From: Acidimicrobiia bacterium
Lineage (GTDB): Bacteria; Actinomycetota; Acidimicrobiia; Spongiisociales; UBA5794
NCBI GenBank assembly: GCA_041393965.1
Contig: JAWKJB010000002.1
Location: 711,742 to 775,741 of the forward strand
Reading direction: 5' to 3'
Length of the DNA: 64,000 nt
The stretch's first letter is position 1. Each line of letters begins with the position of its first letter. A model generated the notes under the pieces. It was not told the DNA's origin, did no database searches, and saw nothing but the letters and a program-made list of their open reading frames with translations. The translations under genes and the position numbers were made by a program. Shown here one piece after another: positions 16,812-26,498 of this stretch.

Positions 16812-17964
16812 CCTTGTCACCTCGACCGGACAGATTCAGGACAACGGTCCTCCCCCGCAATGCGGAAGCCTCACGAATGATCCACGCGAGGGCGTGGCTC
16901 GACTCGAGCGCCGGAATGATGCCTTCCGTCCGGCTGAGGCGGTGGAATGCCTCGACGGCTTCGTCGTCGGTAGCACTCACATACCGAACGAGACCCGTCT
17001 CTTTGAAGTAGGCATGCTCTGGACCGACACCGGGATAGTCGAGACCCGCCGAGATCGAGTGTGCCTCGAGCACCTGACCGAACGGATCCTGGAGCATGTA
17101 GGTCATGGCCCCGTGAAGCACCCCGCGCGAACCGTGCCCGAGGGAGGCACCGTGCTTCCCCGTTGGGATTCCGAGTCCTGCGGCCTCCACACCGACCAGG
17201 TCCACGCCGCCGTCTCCGACGAACGGATAGAAGACCCCCATCGCGTTCGATCCTCCCCCGACCGGGGCAACGATCGTATCGGGACACGGACGACCGTCGG
17301 ACCCATCGAGCTGGGCTTTCAGCTCGGTCCCGATGATCTTTTGGAACTCGCGGACCATCCATGGAAACGGATGCGGGCCGACAACGGACCCGATGATGTA
17401 GTGGGTTGTCGCAACACTCGCGACCCAGTCGCGAAGAGCGGCCGAAACGGCATCCTTGAGGGTACCTGCGCCGGAGGTGACGGGCACGACCTCAGCACCG
17501 AGCAACTCCATCCGATATACATTGAGGGCCTGGCGTTGCATGTCCTTGGCACCCATGTACACGAGGCATTGCAATCCGAGGAGTGCACAGGCCGTCGCCG
17601 TAGCGACCCCGTGCTGCCCGGCGCCAGTTTCTGCAATGACGCGCTGTTTCCCCATCCGGAGCGTGAGCAGTCCCTGTGCGACGGTGTTGTTGATCTTGTG
17701 CGCGCCCGTGTGGGCGAGGTCCTCGCGCTTGAGCCACAGGTCAAGTCCGAGTTCCTCCGAGAGCCGAGCAGCTCGATACACCGGTGTCGGCCTCCCGACG
17801 AAGCTGGCGAGCAGGTCGTCGAGCTCGGCGTGGAAGCGGTCGTCGCACCATGCGTCGACGAACGCCGCTTCGAGCTGAGCGAGAGCGGGCATCAGCGTCT
17901 CGGGCGCAAACGACCCTCCGAAGCCGCCGAAGCGTCCCGTCTGGTCCGGCCGATCGAGTCTCAT
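16780..17964 (-). CDS. trpB: Tryptophan synthase beta subunit
   Basis: A 394-residue PLP enzyme joining indole and serine. The PLP lysine is in H-T-G-A-H-K-I-N-N (Lys90) and the phosphate loop is G-G-G-S-N-A. The ATG at 17964 overlaps the trpF stop as ATGA. A longer frame to 18063 has no TrpB character. It is of the TrpB1 type that works with TrpA. Confidence 0.96.
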   Translation of the reverse strand: MRLDRPDQTGRFGGFGGSFAPETLMPALAQLEAAFVDAWCDDRFHAELDDLLASFVGRPTPVYRAARLSEELGLDLWLKREDLAHTGAHKINNTVAQGLLTLRMGKQRVIAETGAGQHGVATATACALLGLQCLVYMGAKDMQRQALNVYRMELLGAEVVPVTSGAGTLKDAVSAALRDWVASVATTHYIIGSVVGPHPFPWMVREFQKIIGTELKAQLDGSDGRPCPDTIVAPVGGGSNAMGVFYPFVGDGGVDLVGVEAAGLGIPTGKHGASLGHGSRGVLHGAMTYMLQDPFGQVLEAHSISAGLDYPGVGPEHAYFKETGLVRYVSATDDEAVEAFHRLSRTEGIIPALESSHALAWIIREASALRGRTVVLNLSGRGDKDVQQVAAHSG

Positions 17965-18572
17965 GTGCCTTTCGCCTCTCGCACGAACGCGGCGATGGTA
18001 CCGGGATCCTTGCTCCCTGGTTCGGTCTCGAGCCTTGATGATGCGTCGACCCCGAACGGGCACAGCACCCGGATCGCCTCGGCCACATTGTCGACCCCGA
18101 GGCCGCCGGCGAGCACGAATGGCCGGCCGGGCGACTCGAGCACATGCCAGTCGAACGCGACGCCGGTACCCCCGTGAACAAATGCTGAAGCCGTGTCGAA
18201 CAGTGGGAGGCTCGCACCCGGAATCGATCCGACATCGATGTCGGGGCCCTGGGCGGTGACCCGGACGGGATGGAGGCTGGAATAGCCTGCGTCGATCGCC
18301 GCGGCGGCCACCGCGGTTGCATGCCTGCCATGGTTCTGGATACCGTCGGCGGCAGTCACTTGCGCTGCATGCAACGCTTGTGACGGCGTGAGGTCGACGG
18401 TCACGATGAACCGAAGGATGGGGACGCCACGCATGAGGGCGGTCGCGCGCTCGATGCTGATCGATCGCGGTGACCCGGCAGCAAGCACGAAGCCAACGGC
18501 GTCCGCTCCTCCTTCGATGGCGGCGTCGCGGGCCGCCTCATCGGTGATCCCGCAGATCTTCACCCAGGTCAT
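17961..18572 (-). CDS. trpF: Phosphoribosylanthranilate isomerase
   Basis: A 203-residue TrpF barrel, the third step of tryptophan synthesis. The N-terminal V-K-I-C-G-I-T holds the catalytic Cys, and the G-A-D-A-V-G-F-V motif follows. The second acid is expected in the F-I-V-T-V-D segment. It overlaps trpC and trpB by 4 bases each. A separate trpF argues against the dual-function PriA being the only isomerase, as it is in Streptomyces and mycobacteria. Confidence 0.93.
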   Translation of the reverse strand: MTWVKICGITDEAARDAAIEGGADAVGFVLAAGSPRSISIERATALMRGVPILRFIVTVDLTPSQALHAAQVTAADGIQNHGRHATAVAAAAIDAGYSSLHPVRVTAQGPDIDVGSIPGASLPLFDTASAFVHGGTGVAFDWHVLESPGRPFVLAGGLGVDNVAEAIRVLCPFGVDASSRLETEPGSKDPGTIAAFVREAKGT

Positions 18573-19336
18573 CGTTGAGCCTTGAGTGAGGCGACAAGGA
18601 GCGCTGGATCGTCTCCACGGACCAAGGCCTCCCCCACGAGAATCGCGTCGTAGCCAGCCCGCTCCATCCGTTGCGCCCCCTCGAGATTCGACACGCCGGA
18701 CTCGCCGATCGTGACCGCCGACGGCGGGAGCACCTGAGCCACTCGTTCGGCAACCCCGAGATCGACCTCGAATGTGGTGAGGTCACGGTTGTTGACACCG
18801 ATGATCTGCGCGCCGACGCCCACGGCCCTGCGTGCCTCGTCGACGGTGTGCGCTTCGACGATCGCGGCCATACGGGCCTTCGAAGCGGTGGCAAGCATCT
18901 CGACGAGTGCCTGGTCTGTGAGCGCTGCGACAATGAGCAGCACAGCGTCCGCGCCCGCTGCCCGCGCTTCCCAGATCTGGGAGCTCGAACGCGTGAAGTC
19001 CTTGCGAAGCACCGGAACCGACACGGCGGCGCGCACCGCGGTGAGATCATCGAGGGAACCACCGAAGAACTCGGGTTCGGTGAGAACCGAGATGGCATCC
19101 GCGCCACCGGCTTGGTAGGCGACGGCGAGACCCGCAGGATCGAGGTCGGTTGCGATGGCGCCGGCGGAGGGTGATCGTCGCTTGATCTCGGCAATGACCG
19201 AAAGACCCGGTGATCTCAGTGCGTCGATGAAGCTCCGCGGCGGCGCGGCGACCGTTGCCGCCGATCGGTGACGGTCGATGTCCGAATCGGCGATCGCGGC
19301 TCGACGATCGGCAGCTTCGAGTATCTGCGAGAGCAT
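18569..19336 (-). CDS. trpC: Indole-3-glycerol phosphate synthase
   Basis: A 255-residue TIM barrel closing the indole ring. Conserved parts are I-A-E-I-K-R-R-S-P-S with the catalytic Lys, then R-K-D-F, I-I-G-V-N-N-R-D-L and I-G-E-S-G-V. I chose the ATG at 19336, 19 bases after the histidine kinase stop. An upstream in-frame start at 19417 lies inside the kinase gene and adds 27 residues outside the family. Confidence 0.94.
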   Translation of the reverse strand: MLSQILEAADRRAAIADSDIDRHRSAATVAAPPRSFIDALRSPGLSVIAEIKRRSPSAGAIATDLDPAGLAVAYQAGGADAISVLTEPEFFGGSLDDLTAVRAAVSVPVLRKDFTRSSSQIWEARAAGADAVLLIVAALTDQALVEMLATASKARMAAIVEAHTVDEARRAVGVGAQIIGVNNRDLTTFEVDLGVAERVAQVLPPSAVTIGESGVSNLEGAQRMERAGYDAILVGEALVRGDDPALLVASLKAQR

Positions 19337-19355
19337 CCGCCCATGGTATCCGGCG

Positions 19356-20753
19356 TCAGGTTCGGGGAGCCGGGATGGACACGCAAAACGAGGTACCCCT
19401 GTGGTCGTCACTGTCACATGTCACGGTTCCGCCCATGGCATCGACCAGCTCCGAGACGATGGCCAACCCGAGGCCAGAACCGGATGGTCGAACCGCCCGA
19501 TATCGCTCGGCGACATAGAGCCGCTCGAACACATGCGGGAGATCTCTGTCGGATATGCCATGACCCGAGTTGTGGACTCTCAGCGCGAACTCCTCTCGTC
19601 GAGCGGTGACCGTAAGCGTGATCGTTCCCATCTCGGGTGTGTACCGCATGGCGTTCTCGATCAGGTTGGAGAGGACCTGGCTCAGACGGTCGGGGTCGAC
19701 GACACGGTCACCGGTTTGTGCCAATTCGACGGTCAGGCGCAACGAGGACGCCGCCGCAAGAGGGACGAACCCGTCGGCGACCCCGCGCACAAGTGCGGCG
19801 ACATCAACGGGCTCGGGTCGCATGGTGAATTGGTTCGCCTCGATACGGCCAAGCAGCATCACATCTTCCACGAGCCTCGACAGCTGATCCGCTTGGCTGT
19901 TGAGCACATCGGCAACCCGTGGGAGGTCGTTTGGCGAGATATCGCCGGCATGGAGCGCCTCCGCGTAACCTCGAATGGTCGTGAGGGGTGTCCGTAGGTC
20001 ATGGCCGACGGCCATGAGGAAGTCGCGTTCACGCTCCCGCAACGACGCAAGTTGATCCGTCATGGCGTTGAATGCGACGGCCACAGCGTTGATCTCGTCG
20101 TTGCCGGTGTCGTCGACCCGCGTCGACAGGTCCCCATGGCCGACCGCCGATGCGGCCCGTTCGAGCGATGAGAGCCGGTTCGTGACCGACTGTCCGACAA
20201 CGACGCCGAATAGCACGACCAGGATGGCGCCGACCGTGATTGCAATGCCGACCGGAATCGAGACGACATCGAGGGGAACGAGCGGCTGGGACCGTCCAAC
20301 GGCGACGCGCACGGTGACATTCGGCGTCTCGACTTCCTCGACGGCGACGAGCATTCGTTCCCCAGCGACATCGACCGAGACCACCTCACCGGCTTGGGTC
20401 TCGCCGGCCACCAGCGGAAGAACCACGAGGGGTGGGACGATCGGTGCGCTCCGAGACCCGACGATGATCTCACCCTCGACGATGTCATGTCCCCCGAGCC
20501 GCTGCGCGCGTTCGAGGGACCGTTCGAGATCGGAGCGAAGGCCTCGCACCGTCGCGGCGAGGTTGGCAGTTGGGCGAAAGCGAAGCCGGTCGAGGTCGCT
20601 GTCGAGCTGCGCTGCGGTGACCTCTGCCTGCCGGTGGAGTTCGTCGGCAGCGCGTGCATCGACCCGGTTCCGGATGAAAACAAGCGCCCCGACACCGACG
20701 GTGACCATCGCGGCGGCCACGACGAGGGCAGCTACGACGATCTTGCGCCGCAT
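19356..20753 (-). CDS. Sensor histidine kinase
   Basis: A 465-residue membrane kinase with transmembrane helix 1 at about 5-27, an extracytoplasmic sensor of about 135 residues, helix 2 at 165-187, HAMP about 188-242, a HisKA domain with phospho-acceptor His251 in V-G-H-D-L-R-T-P-L and a C-terminal HATPase (N-L-I-E-N-A-M-R-Y, then G-H-G-I-S-D and G-S-G-L-G-L-A-I). I chose the ATG at 20753, which overlaps the response-regulator stop as TGATG. The signal is unknown. It sits between trpE and trpC on the same strand. Confidence 0.92.
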   Translation of the reverse strand: MRRKIVVAALVVAAAMVTVGVGALVFIRNRVDARAADELHRQAEVTAAQLDSDLDRLRFRPTANLAATVRGLRSDLERSLERAQRLGGHDIVEGEIIVGSRSAPIVPPLVVLPLVAGETQAGEVVSVDVAGERMLVAVEEVETPNVTVRVAVGRSQPLVPLDVVSIPVGIAITVGAILVVLFGVVVGQSVTNRLSSLERAASAVGHGDLSTRVDDTGNDEINAVAVAFNAMTDQLASLRERERDFLMAVGHDLRTPLTTIRGYAEALHAGDISPNDLPRVADVLNSQADQLSRLVEDVMLLGRIEANQFTMRPEPVDVAALVRGVADGFVPLAAASSLRLTVELAQTGDRVVDPDRLSQVLSNLIENAMRYTPEMGTITLTVTARREEFALRVHNSGHGISDRDLPHVFERLYVAERYRAVRPSGSGLGLAIVSELVDAMGGTVTCDSDDHRGTSFCVSIPAPRT

Positions 20754-21424
20754 CAGACCTCGATCCGGTAGCCGACGCCCCACACGGTGTCGATGACGAG
20801 CGGGGGGAGCTTCTTGCGGAGCTGTCTGATGTGTACATCCACGGTGCGGGTCTCTCCGAAGTAGTCGTAGCCCCAGACGCCTTCGAGGATCTGGGAGCGG
20901 GTCAGGACGAGTCCGGCGTGTTCGGCGAGGAACCACAGAAGATCGAATTCCCTCGCGGTCGGCCGCACGACGGTGGAATCAGGGAGCACGACTTCCCGAC
21001 GGCCGGAGTCGATGGTGCATCCGCTCACGGTTCGGACGGCAGCCGTTACCGGTCGTTCTTCGGCGCGACGAAGCACGGCAAGGACGCGTGCGACCACCTC
21101 GCGCGGCGAGAAGGGCTTCGTGATGTAGTCGTCCGCTCCGACTTCGAGGCCGATGATCGTGTCGGTCTCCGAGTCGCGAGCGGTAAGCATCAGGATCGGG
21201 ACATCCGACCGTCGGCGGATCTCACGACACACGGCAATCCCGTCGATGCCGGGAAGTCCGAGATCCAAGAGGACGACGCGGGGTGCCCGTTCGTGCATTC
21301 GGTCGAGGCCGTCCTCACCCGAGATCGCATGTACGAGTGAGAACCCTTCGCGCTCGAGGTAGAGACGAAGCAGGTCGGCGATCTCGTCGTGATCTTCGAT
21401 CAGCAACACCGTTCCGCCAGACAA
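20753..21424 (-). CDS. OmpR-family response regulator
   Basis: A 223-residue two-domain regulator. The receiver domain has acidic residues 10-11, phospho-acceptor Asp54 in L-L-D-L-G-L-P and Lys103 in I-T-K-P-F. The C-terminal winged helix (about 130-222) includes R-E-F-D-L-L-W-F-L and the D-V-H-I-R-Q-L-R-K-K-L motif. The TTG start has AAGGGA 6 bases upstream. It is coupled to the kinase gene by TGATG, so the two should form one system. Confidence 0.93.
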   Translation of the reverse strand: MSGGTVLLIEDHDEIADLLRLYLEREGFSLVHAISGEDGLDRMHERAPRVVLLDLGLPGIDGIAVCREIRRRSDVPILMLTARDSETDTIIGLEVGADDYITKPFSPREVVARVLAVLRRAEERPVTAAVRTVSGCTIDSGRREVVLPDSTVVRPTAREFDLLWFLAEHAGLVLTRSQILEGVWGYDYFGETRTVDVHIRQLRKKLPPLVIDTVWGVGYRIEV

Positions 21425-21489
21425 TCCCGGTCCCTTCGATCATGGCTTGTGCGGAGATCGTACGGCACGGTTGTAAGAAGAATGTGAGA

Positions 21490-21506
21490 GAGAGCTGACA
21501 GCTCTC
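21490..21506 (-). terminator. Weak hairpin at the trpE stop
   Basis: GAGAGCT and AGCTCTC arms (7 bp, 3-base loop) overlap the trpE stop codon. On the minus strand the hairpin is followed by a pyrimidine-rich tract with scattered T. It could partly separate trpE from the two-component genes. Confidence 0.35.
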
Positions 21507-23001
21507 AACACTCGTCGGCGAACTCCGCCGCGGCCGCGATGGCGGTAAGAACGGCCGTGGCCTTGTTCACGCACTCCGCGTACTCCGTGGCGGGATCAGA
21601 GTCCACGACCACGCCGGCCCCGGCTTGAACCCATGCGGTGGTGCCGTTGATCACGCAGGTGCGCAAGCCGATCGCCGTGTCGACCGACCCCGAGAAGTCG
21701 ACATAGCCGACCGCTCCCGCATACGGGCCGCGGCGCGTCGGTTCGAGGGTGTCGATGATCTCCATCGCCCGTACCTTCGGTGCTCCCGTCACGGTCCCAT
21801 GGGGGAAAGTCGCCCTCAGGACATCCACCGGACCCACCTCGGGCATGAGCCTTCCCGAAATCCCCGACACGATGTGCATCACATGGCTGTAGCGCTCGAT
21901 CACCATCAGATCGTCGACGGCGACGGTGCCGTACTCACAGATCCTCCCGAGATCGTTCCGAGCGAGATCGATCAGCATCACATGCTCCGCCCGTTCCTTT
22001 GGATCGACGAGCAGCTCGGCTTCGAGAGCCACATCTTCGGCCTCGGTCGCCCCACGCCGGCGCGTTCCTGCGATGGGCCGTGAGTAGGCAACACCGTCTC
22101 GTACCCGTGACATCAACTCGGGGGAGGAGCCGACGACGGCGAACTCACCGCTGCGAACGAGAAACATGAAGGGGGAAGGATTGATGAGCCGAAGCGCCCG
22201 ATACACGCTGACCGCGTCCCCCGAGAACTCTGTTTCGAATCGCAGCGACGGCACGACCTGGAAGGCGTCACCGGCGCGAATGTGGGCGATCGCCTTGACC
22301 ACCGCCTCCTCGAATTGCGCTTGGGTGAGGTTCTGGGTCGTCTGAGGTGTCGCGTCGAAGGTGGGACGGCGCCGCACCGTAACCGGGGGTTGGTCTGCCA
22401 ACCGTGCCGCCGCTGCCGAGAGCGCCTCGACGGCGACGGTGTAATCCGCATCCGGATCGTCGGAGACGAAGACATTCCTGATCAGTGTCACGGTCTCGCG
22501 CAGTCGGTCGAACGCCGCAATACCCCCGCAGAACTGCCACAGCGATTCGGGGAGCCCACGATCATCGGGTGGACCGTCCCCAAGACGCTCGAGGTACCGG
22601 ACGGTGTCGTACGCCAGCATGCCGACGGCGCCGGTATGAAGCGGGGGAACCGGTCCGGTGAATCCGAGCTCGGAAGGCGCCGGGACCGTGAACCGATCGA
22701 TCAGTTCCGCAAGCACATCGAGGGGATCACCATCCTTGAGGGCAACGGAGGGGTCATCCAGCGAAGACACCCCGTCGATCGCCGTGAGCGTGAAGGCAGG
22801 ATCCCAACCGATGAACGACCACCTCCCCCAGCGCTCGCCTCCTTCGACGGACTCCAGAAGAAAGCCGTCTCCATCACCGGTGAGCCTGCGGAACACCGAC
22901 AACGGCGTCCAGGAATCGGCGAGGACCTCGATGGCAACCGGCACGACGCTGTAGCGCGAGGCGAGATCGACGAACGCGGCACGGTCGAGGTTCGGCTCCA
23001 T
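21505..23001 (-). CDS. trpE: Anthranilate synthase component I
   Basis: A 498-residue TrpE that makes anthranilate from chorismate with ammonia supplied by TrpG. The N-terminal domain has the feedback-site sequence L-L-E-S (about 47-50). The chorismate-binding domain has G-S-S-P-E, P-I-A-G-T-R-R-R-G, D-L-A-R-N-D-L-G-R and G-A-P-K-V-R-A-M-E. trpG and trpD are not in the window. No leader peptide with Trp codons and no T-box is seen in the 64 bases upstream. Confidence 0.95.
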   Translation of the reverse strand: MEPNLDRAAFVDLASRYSVVPVAIEVLADSWTPLSVFRRLTGDGDGFLLESVEGGERWGRWSFIGWDPAFTLTAIDGVSSLDDPSVALKDGDPLDVLAELIDRFTVPAPSELGFTGPVPPLHTGAVGMLAYDTVRYLERLGDGPPDDRGLPESLWQFCGGIAAFDRLRETVTLIRNVFVSDDPDADYTVAVEALSAAAARLADQPPVTVRRRPTFDATPQTTQNLTQAQFEEAVVKAIAHIRAGDAFQVVPSLRFETEFSGDAVSVYRALRLINPSPFMFLVRSGEFAVVGSSPELMSRVRDGVAYSRPIAGTRRRGATEAEDVALEAELLVDPKERAEHVMLIDLARNDLGRICEYGTVAVDDLMVIERYSHVMHIVSGISGRLMPEVGPVDVLRATFPHGTVTGAPKVRAMEIIDTLEPTRRGPYAGAVGYVDFSGSVDTAIGLRTCVINGTTAWVQAGAGVVVDSDPATEYAECVNKATAVLTAIAAAAEFADEC

Positions 23002-23065
23002 GGAAGGGCGAGGCTACTCGGCGTGCGTCCGCAGCGGAATAGATGCGACCCGTCACCCTACATCT

Positions 23066-23812
23066 CTACACATCGGCGAGGCTGTCGAGGCCGAGCCATT
23101 GGAGAACATCCGCGAACCAGCTCGACAGGTCCGTGATGTTGCCAGACACCATCAACCAGCCGAAGAACGCAAGCAGCAGTCCCGAGATGACGGTGATCTG
23201 GGTGAGGTACCGCTTGACCCAGTTGAAGGCGGAGAACGCCTTCGTCAGAAGCAGCGATGTGAGCAGGAAGGGGATGCCGAGGCCGAGACTGTAGACGAAC
23301 AGCACAAGCATCCCTTCGAGCACGGTGTCACGGTCCGCCCCCAACGCGAGCGCAGACGCGAGGAAGGGCCCGATGCATGGGGTCCAGCCGAATGCGAACG
23401 CTCCACCCATGATCGGCACGCCGATCAACCCGAATCGGGTCGCTCCACTCGACTCGATCCGGCGTTCCTTCATGAGCGGGAGGAGAAACGAAGGGGTCCA
23501 CACCGCCGTGACAGCGATGAACAGCCCCATCGCGATGATGAGCCACCCTGCAATGACCGTGAAGACGGAGTTGTTGAGGAACGAGGAGAGTCCCGTCGCG
23601 CTGGCTCCGAGTGACACGAACACGACCGTAAAGCCAGCAACGAACAGCGCCGTGCGCATCACCACCCTCCGGGTCGACACCTGCCCCTGGGAGATGGCCT
23701 GCAAGTCGTAGCCCGACATCAGGGAGATGTATCCCGGGAGGAGCGGAAGGACACACGGCGAAACGAACGATGCCACACCGGCAAACAGGGCGGCAACGAG
23801 TGAGACTTCCAC
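23066..23812 (-). CDS. ccdA: Cytochrome c biogenesis / thiol transfer protein CcdA
   Basis: A 248-residue, roughly six-helix membrane protein that carries reducing power from thioredoxin across the membrane. Its two conserved redox cysteines are Cys20 in S-P-C-V-L-P and Cys146 in W-T-P-C-I-G-P. I chose the GTG at 23812, with AAGGAAG 7 bases upstream. An ATG at 23839 would add 9 residues and sits 5 bases after a TACCGT, so a leaderless longer form is possible. The frame continuing to 24628 is antisense to the MFS gene. No ResB/ResC or thioredoxin gene is adjacent. Confidence 0.88.
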   Translation of the reverse strand: MEVSLVAALFAGVASFVSPCVLPLLPGYISLMSGYDLQAISQGQVSTRRVVMRTALFVAGFTVVFVSLGASATGLSSFLNNSVFTVIAGWLIIAMGLFIAVTAVWTPSFLLPLMKERRIESSGATRFGLIGVPIMGGAFAFGWTPCIGPFLASALALGADRDTVLEGMLVLFVYSLGLGIPFLLTSLLLTKAFSAFNWVKRYLTQITVISGLLLAFFGWLMVSGNITDLSSWFADVLQWLGLDSLADV

Positions 23813-23965
23813 CGTGTTTCTTCCTTGGATCGGCTGCATCCACAACGGTAGGGATTGGGGGATTGTTCCCAACGAACACCCACAAGACCCACAACACCGG
23901 GATTCTGACGGTCGTTGGCTAACCTCCGCGTGCGTCCCCCAAACCATTGAACAGTTGAAGCCGTC

Positions 23966-25228
23966 ATGACCGGGTCCGTCTACGGGCAACACAAGCAGCG
24001 AGCGCCGCGCCTCACACCAGCCGCACGGCGCATCATCTTCCTGACCGCCATCATCGGCTTTGTCGCCGGATTCGCCGGGAGCGAGATGTCTCACACGCTC
24101 CCATTCGCTCGCACATCCCTCCAGCTCTCCGAGGGGCAGATGAGCACCGTGTTCGCCGTTGTGCGTGCCGTGTCGCTCGTCGGAGTCCTGTTGACGATGA
24201 TCGCCGATCGGTCGGGAAGGCGTCGACCGCTGCTGGGGGCGTTCGCCCTCGTCTGTCTTGCGAGCGCCCTCACCGCCTTCGTCCCTTCGGTCGTCGCATA
24301 CACCGTGTCGCAGTCGGCCGTCCGCGTCGGGGTTGTGGCGATCGCTTCGATCTCGATCGTGCTCATCGCCGAGGAGGTCCCTGCCGGGTCTCGGGCCATG
24401 GCCCTCGGTTTCTACGGTCTCTCCGGTTCGATGGGAGTCGGCTTCGGACTCCTCCTTCTCCCGATCGCCGAGGGCACCGACAACGCGTGGCGCATCCTGT
24501 TCGGCCTTGCATCGCTCGGCCTTCTCGCCTTTCCGCTCTTGAACCGTTTCCTGCCCGAGTCCAGAGCCTTCACGCCTGCTCCGCCTTTTCCCTTCGTCAA
24601 GGCACTCGGCATGGGTCTCAACAAGCACTTCTGGCCACTGGCCGGGGTCGCTTTTTTCGTCGCTGCCTTCTCAAGTCCCGCCTTCGACTTCGTCCTGGAA
24701 CGGTTGATCAACGATCTCGCGTGGGATGCGTCCGCCGCAAGGTTCCTCCTCATTCTGTTCTCGGGTGTCGGAACGGTCGGCCTTCTCGTCGGTGGCCGCC
24801 TCGCCGACCGTGTCGGCAGGCGCCAGACCTCGTCGCTTGCGCTCGCCATCGGGCTCGTCGGAGGGGTCGGGTTCTACACCCTCGACTCGGGATGGTTCCT
24901 CGCCGCGGCGATCTTCCTCGCGACTCTCGGCGCCACGATGCTGGCGCCGTCGATCGCTGCGCAGCGTGCCGAGCTGTTCCCGACGAGGCTCCGTGCAACG
25001 GCAGGCGGATGGCTGACCAACATCGGCATCATCGGGTCGATCGCGGGCTTTCTGTTCGGAGGGTTCATGATCGACCGGTACGGACTCACCACAACCGTTG
25101 CAGTGCTTGGGGCCGGGCTCGTGATCTCGATCCTGTTGATCCTCAGGCTCCCCGAGACGCGGGGGATGGATCTCGTACGACGCCGAGCGGCCCCCAGCGA
25201 TGCCAACCGGCGAGTGCAAACAACCTGA
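23966..25228 (+). CDS. Major facilitator superfamily transporter
   Basis: A 420-residue protein with about 12 hydrophobic segments in two halves. Loop 2-3 carries D-R-S-G-R-R-R-P (the MFS motif A relative) and the matching site in the second half reads G-G-R-L-A-D-R-V-G-R-R. The 3' half holds F-P-T-R-L-R-A-T-A-G-G-W, typical of sugar/organic-acid porters of the SP or AAHS kind. Substrate unknown. Divergent from ccdA. Its last 86 bases overlap the convergent MATE gene. Confidence 0.88.
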   Translation: MTGSVYGQHKQRAPRLTPAARRIIFLTAIIGFVAGFAGSEMSHTLPFARTSLQLSEGQMSTVFAVVRAVSLVGVLLTMIADRSGRRRPLLGAFALVCLASALTAFVPSVVAYTVSQSAVRVGVVAIASISIVLIAEEVPAGSRAMALGFYGLSGSMGVGFGLLLLPIAEGTDNAWRILFGLASLGLLAFPLLNRFLPESRAFTPAPPFPFVKALGMGLNKHFWPLAGVAFFVAAFSSPAFDFVLERLINDLAWDASAARFLLILFSGVGTVGLLVGGRLADRVGRRQTSSLALAIGLVGGVGFYTLDSGWFLAAAIFLATLGATMLAPSIAAQRAELFPTRLRATAGGWLTNIGIIGSIAGFLFGGFMIDRYGLTTTVAVLGAGLVISILLILRLPETRGMDLVRRRAAPSDANRRVQTT

Positions 25229-26498
25229 CCAGCGTCAGCACGCCGAGGGACGCCCAGACCCCGACGAGCGAATCGCCGAATGCCACGAGACAGATCACCG
25301 TCGCGATCCCGGCGACGACCATCGACACGGCGAGATATCGAAAGGCCGATGCGCCGATGCCGACCCCGTCCCAGACATACACCAAGGCGGTCAGGGGCTG
25401 GAGCACGATCACGAAGATGTAGATGTCCGAAAGCAACGATTCCACCGCGGGTTGGAGATCGAACAGGATGGGAAGCAGCGGAGCGGAAATGACGAGCATC
25501 ACCGAAAGGCCGATGCCGGTGATCACACCAAGCGCGAGCAGCCGGTTCGCAAGCGATCTCGCCGCTGCGATGTTTCGCGTTCCGAAATCTGAACCGATCA
25601 TCGCCTGAGCTGCGATGGCGTACGAGTCGAGGACGAAGGCGAGAAAGAGCCACACCTGGAGTGCGACCTGATGTGCCGCCGTTTCAGCGGTCCCGATTCG
25701 TGAGGCAGCGAAGGTCGTTGCCGTGATCGCTCCGAGCAGGGCAAGCGAACGAACAATCATCGGCCAGCCGGCGTGCAGCACATCACCGACGGGAAGAGAC
25801 TCAAGCTTGCCGCGAAGAAGCCCCACGCCCAGCTTGACCCGATCGACGCCGAGGATGAGGACGAGGAACCACACGGCTGCGGTCGCGTGTGCGATCACGG
25901 TCGCCCACGCAGCCCCAGCGATGCCGAGCCCCAAGCCGAAGATCAGCAGCGGATCGAGAATCAGGTTCACGATATTCATCCCGACCGCGACCCACAGCGG
26001 TGTCGTCGTGTTCTGATGGCCCCGGTAGACACCATGTCCGACGGTGGTCAGGAGAAGCAATGGCAGTGAAACGAACCGGATCCTCAGGTACACCATGGCT
26101 TCGGATCCAACCGTCGGATCGGCACCGAACAGGTTGGTGATGGCCGGCGTCAAGGCGATGAAGACGAACCCGAGTCCTGCGCCGAGCGCGACGGCGATCC
26201 ACATCGAACCGGTGGCGATCCGCCCAGCCTTGCCGAGTTTCCCCCGTGCGACCTCGCCGGCAATCAAGGGTGTGATCGTCACTTGGACGAAGTTGAATAC
26301 GGAGAACACGGCAGCGAACACCGCACCAGCGATCGCGAGCGCAGCGAGCTGGGCCGTACCGAGCCGACCAACCCAGGCTGTGTCGACGATCGTCACGACA
26401 GGGTCGATCGCGAGGGTTCCCAACGCAGGCAGAGCCAGGACGACGATGGCGCGATCGCGTGGGTTTCGCCGAAAGGCCGTACGCAGCTCAGTGCTCAT
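25143..26498 (-). CDS. MATE family efflux transporter (DinF/NorM type)
   Basis: A 451-residue, 12-helix protein. The first helix contains P-A-L-G-T-L-A-I-D-P and V-D-T-A-W-V-G-R-L-G, the signature opening of DinF-branch MATE proteins. These export cationic or oxidised small molecules using a Na+ or H+ gradient. I chose the ATG at 26498, which overlaps the nth stop as ATGA. A longer frame from 26561 lies within nth. Coupling to nth is unusual; a shared stress role is speculative. Confidence 0.9.
   Translation of the reverse strand: MSTELRTAFRRNPRDRAIVVLALPALGTLAIDPVVTIVDTAWVGRLGTAQLAALAIAGAVFAAVFSVFNFVQVTITPLIAGEVARGKLGKAGRIATGSMWIAVALGAGLGFVFIALTPAITNLFGADPTVGSEAMVYLRIRFVSLPLLLLTTVGHGVYRGHQNTTTPLWVAVGMNIVNLILDPLLIFGLGLGIAGAAWATVIAHATAAVWFLVLILGVDRVKLGVGLLRGKLESLPVGDVLHAGWPMIVRSLALLGAITATTFAASRIGTAETAAHQVALQVWLFLAFVLDSYAIAAQAMIGSDFGTRNIAAARSLANRLLALGVITGIGLSVMLVISAPLLPILFDLQPAVESLLSDIYIFVIVLQPLTALVYVWDGVGIGASAFRYLAVSMVVAGIATVICLVAFGDSLVGVWASLGVLTLVRLFALAGWHRWGPLGVVRDPSPASRGA

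Noticed and set aside
16492..18177. 561-codon plus-strand open frame
   Set aside because: Antisense to trpB and trpF, both intact; no recognisable protein.
23840..24628. N-terminal extension of ccdA
   Set aside because: This part of the frame is antisense to the MFS gene and highly charged; the CcdA protein begins at 23812 or 23839.
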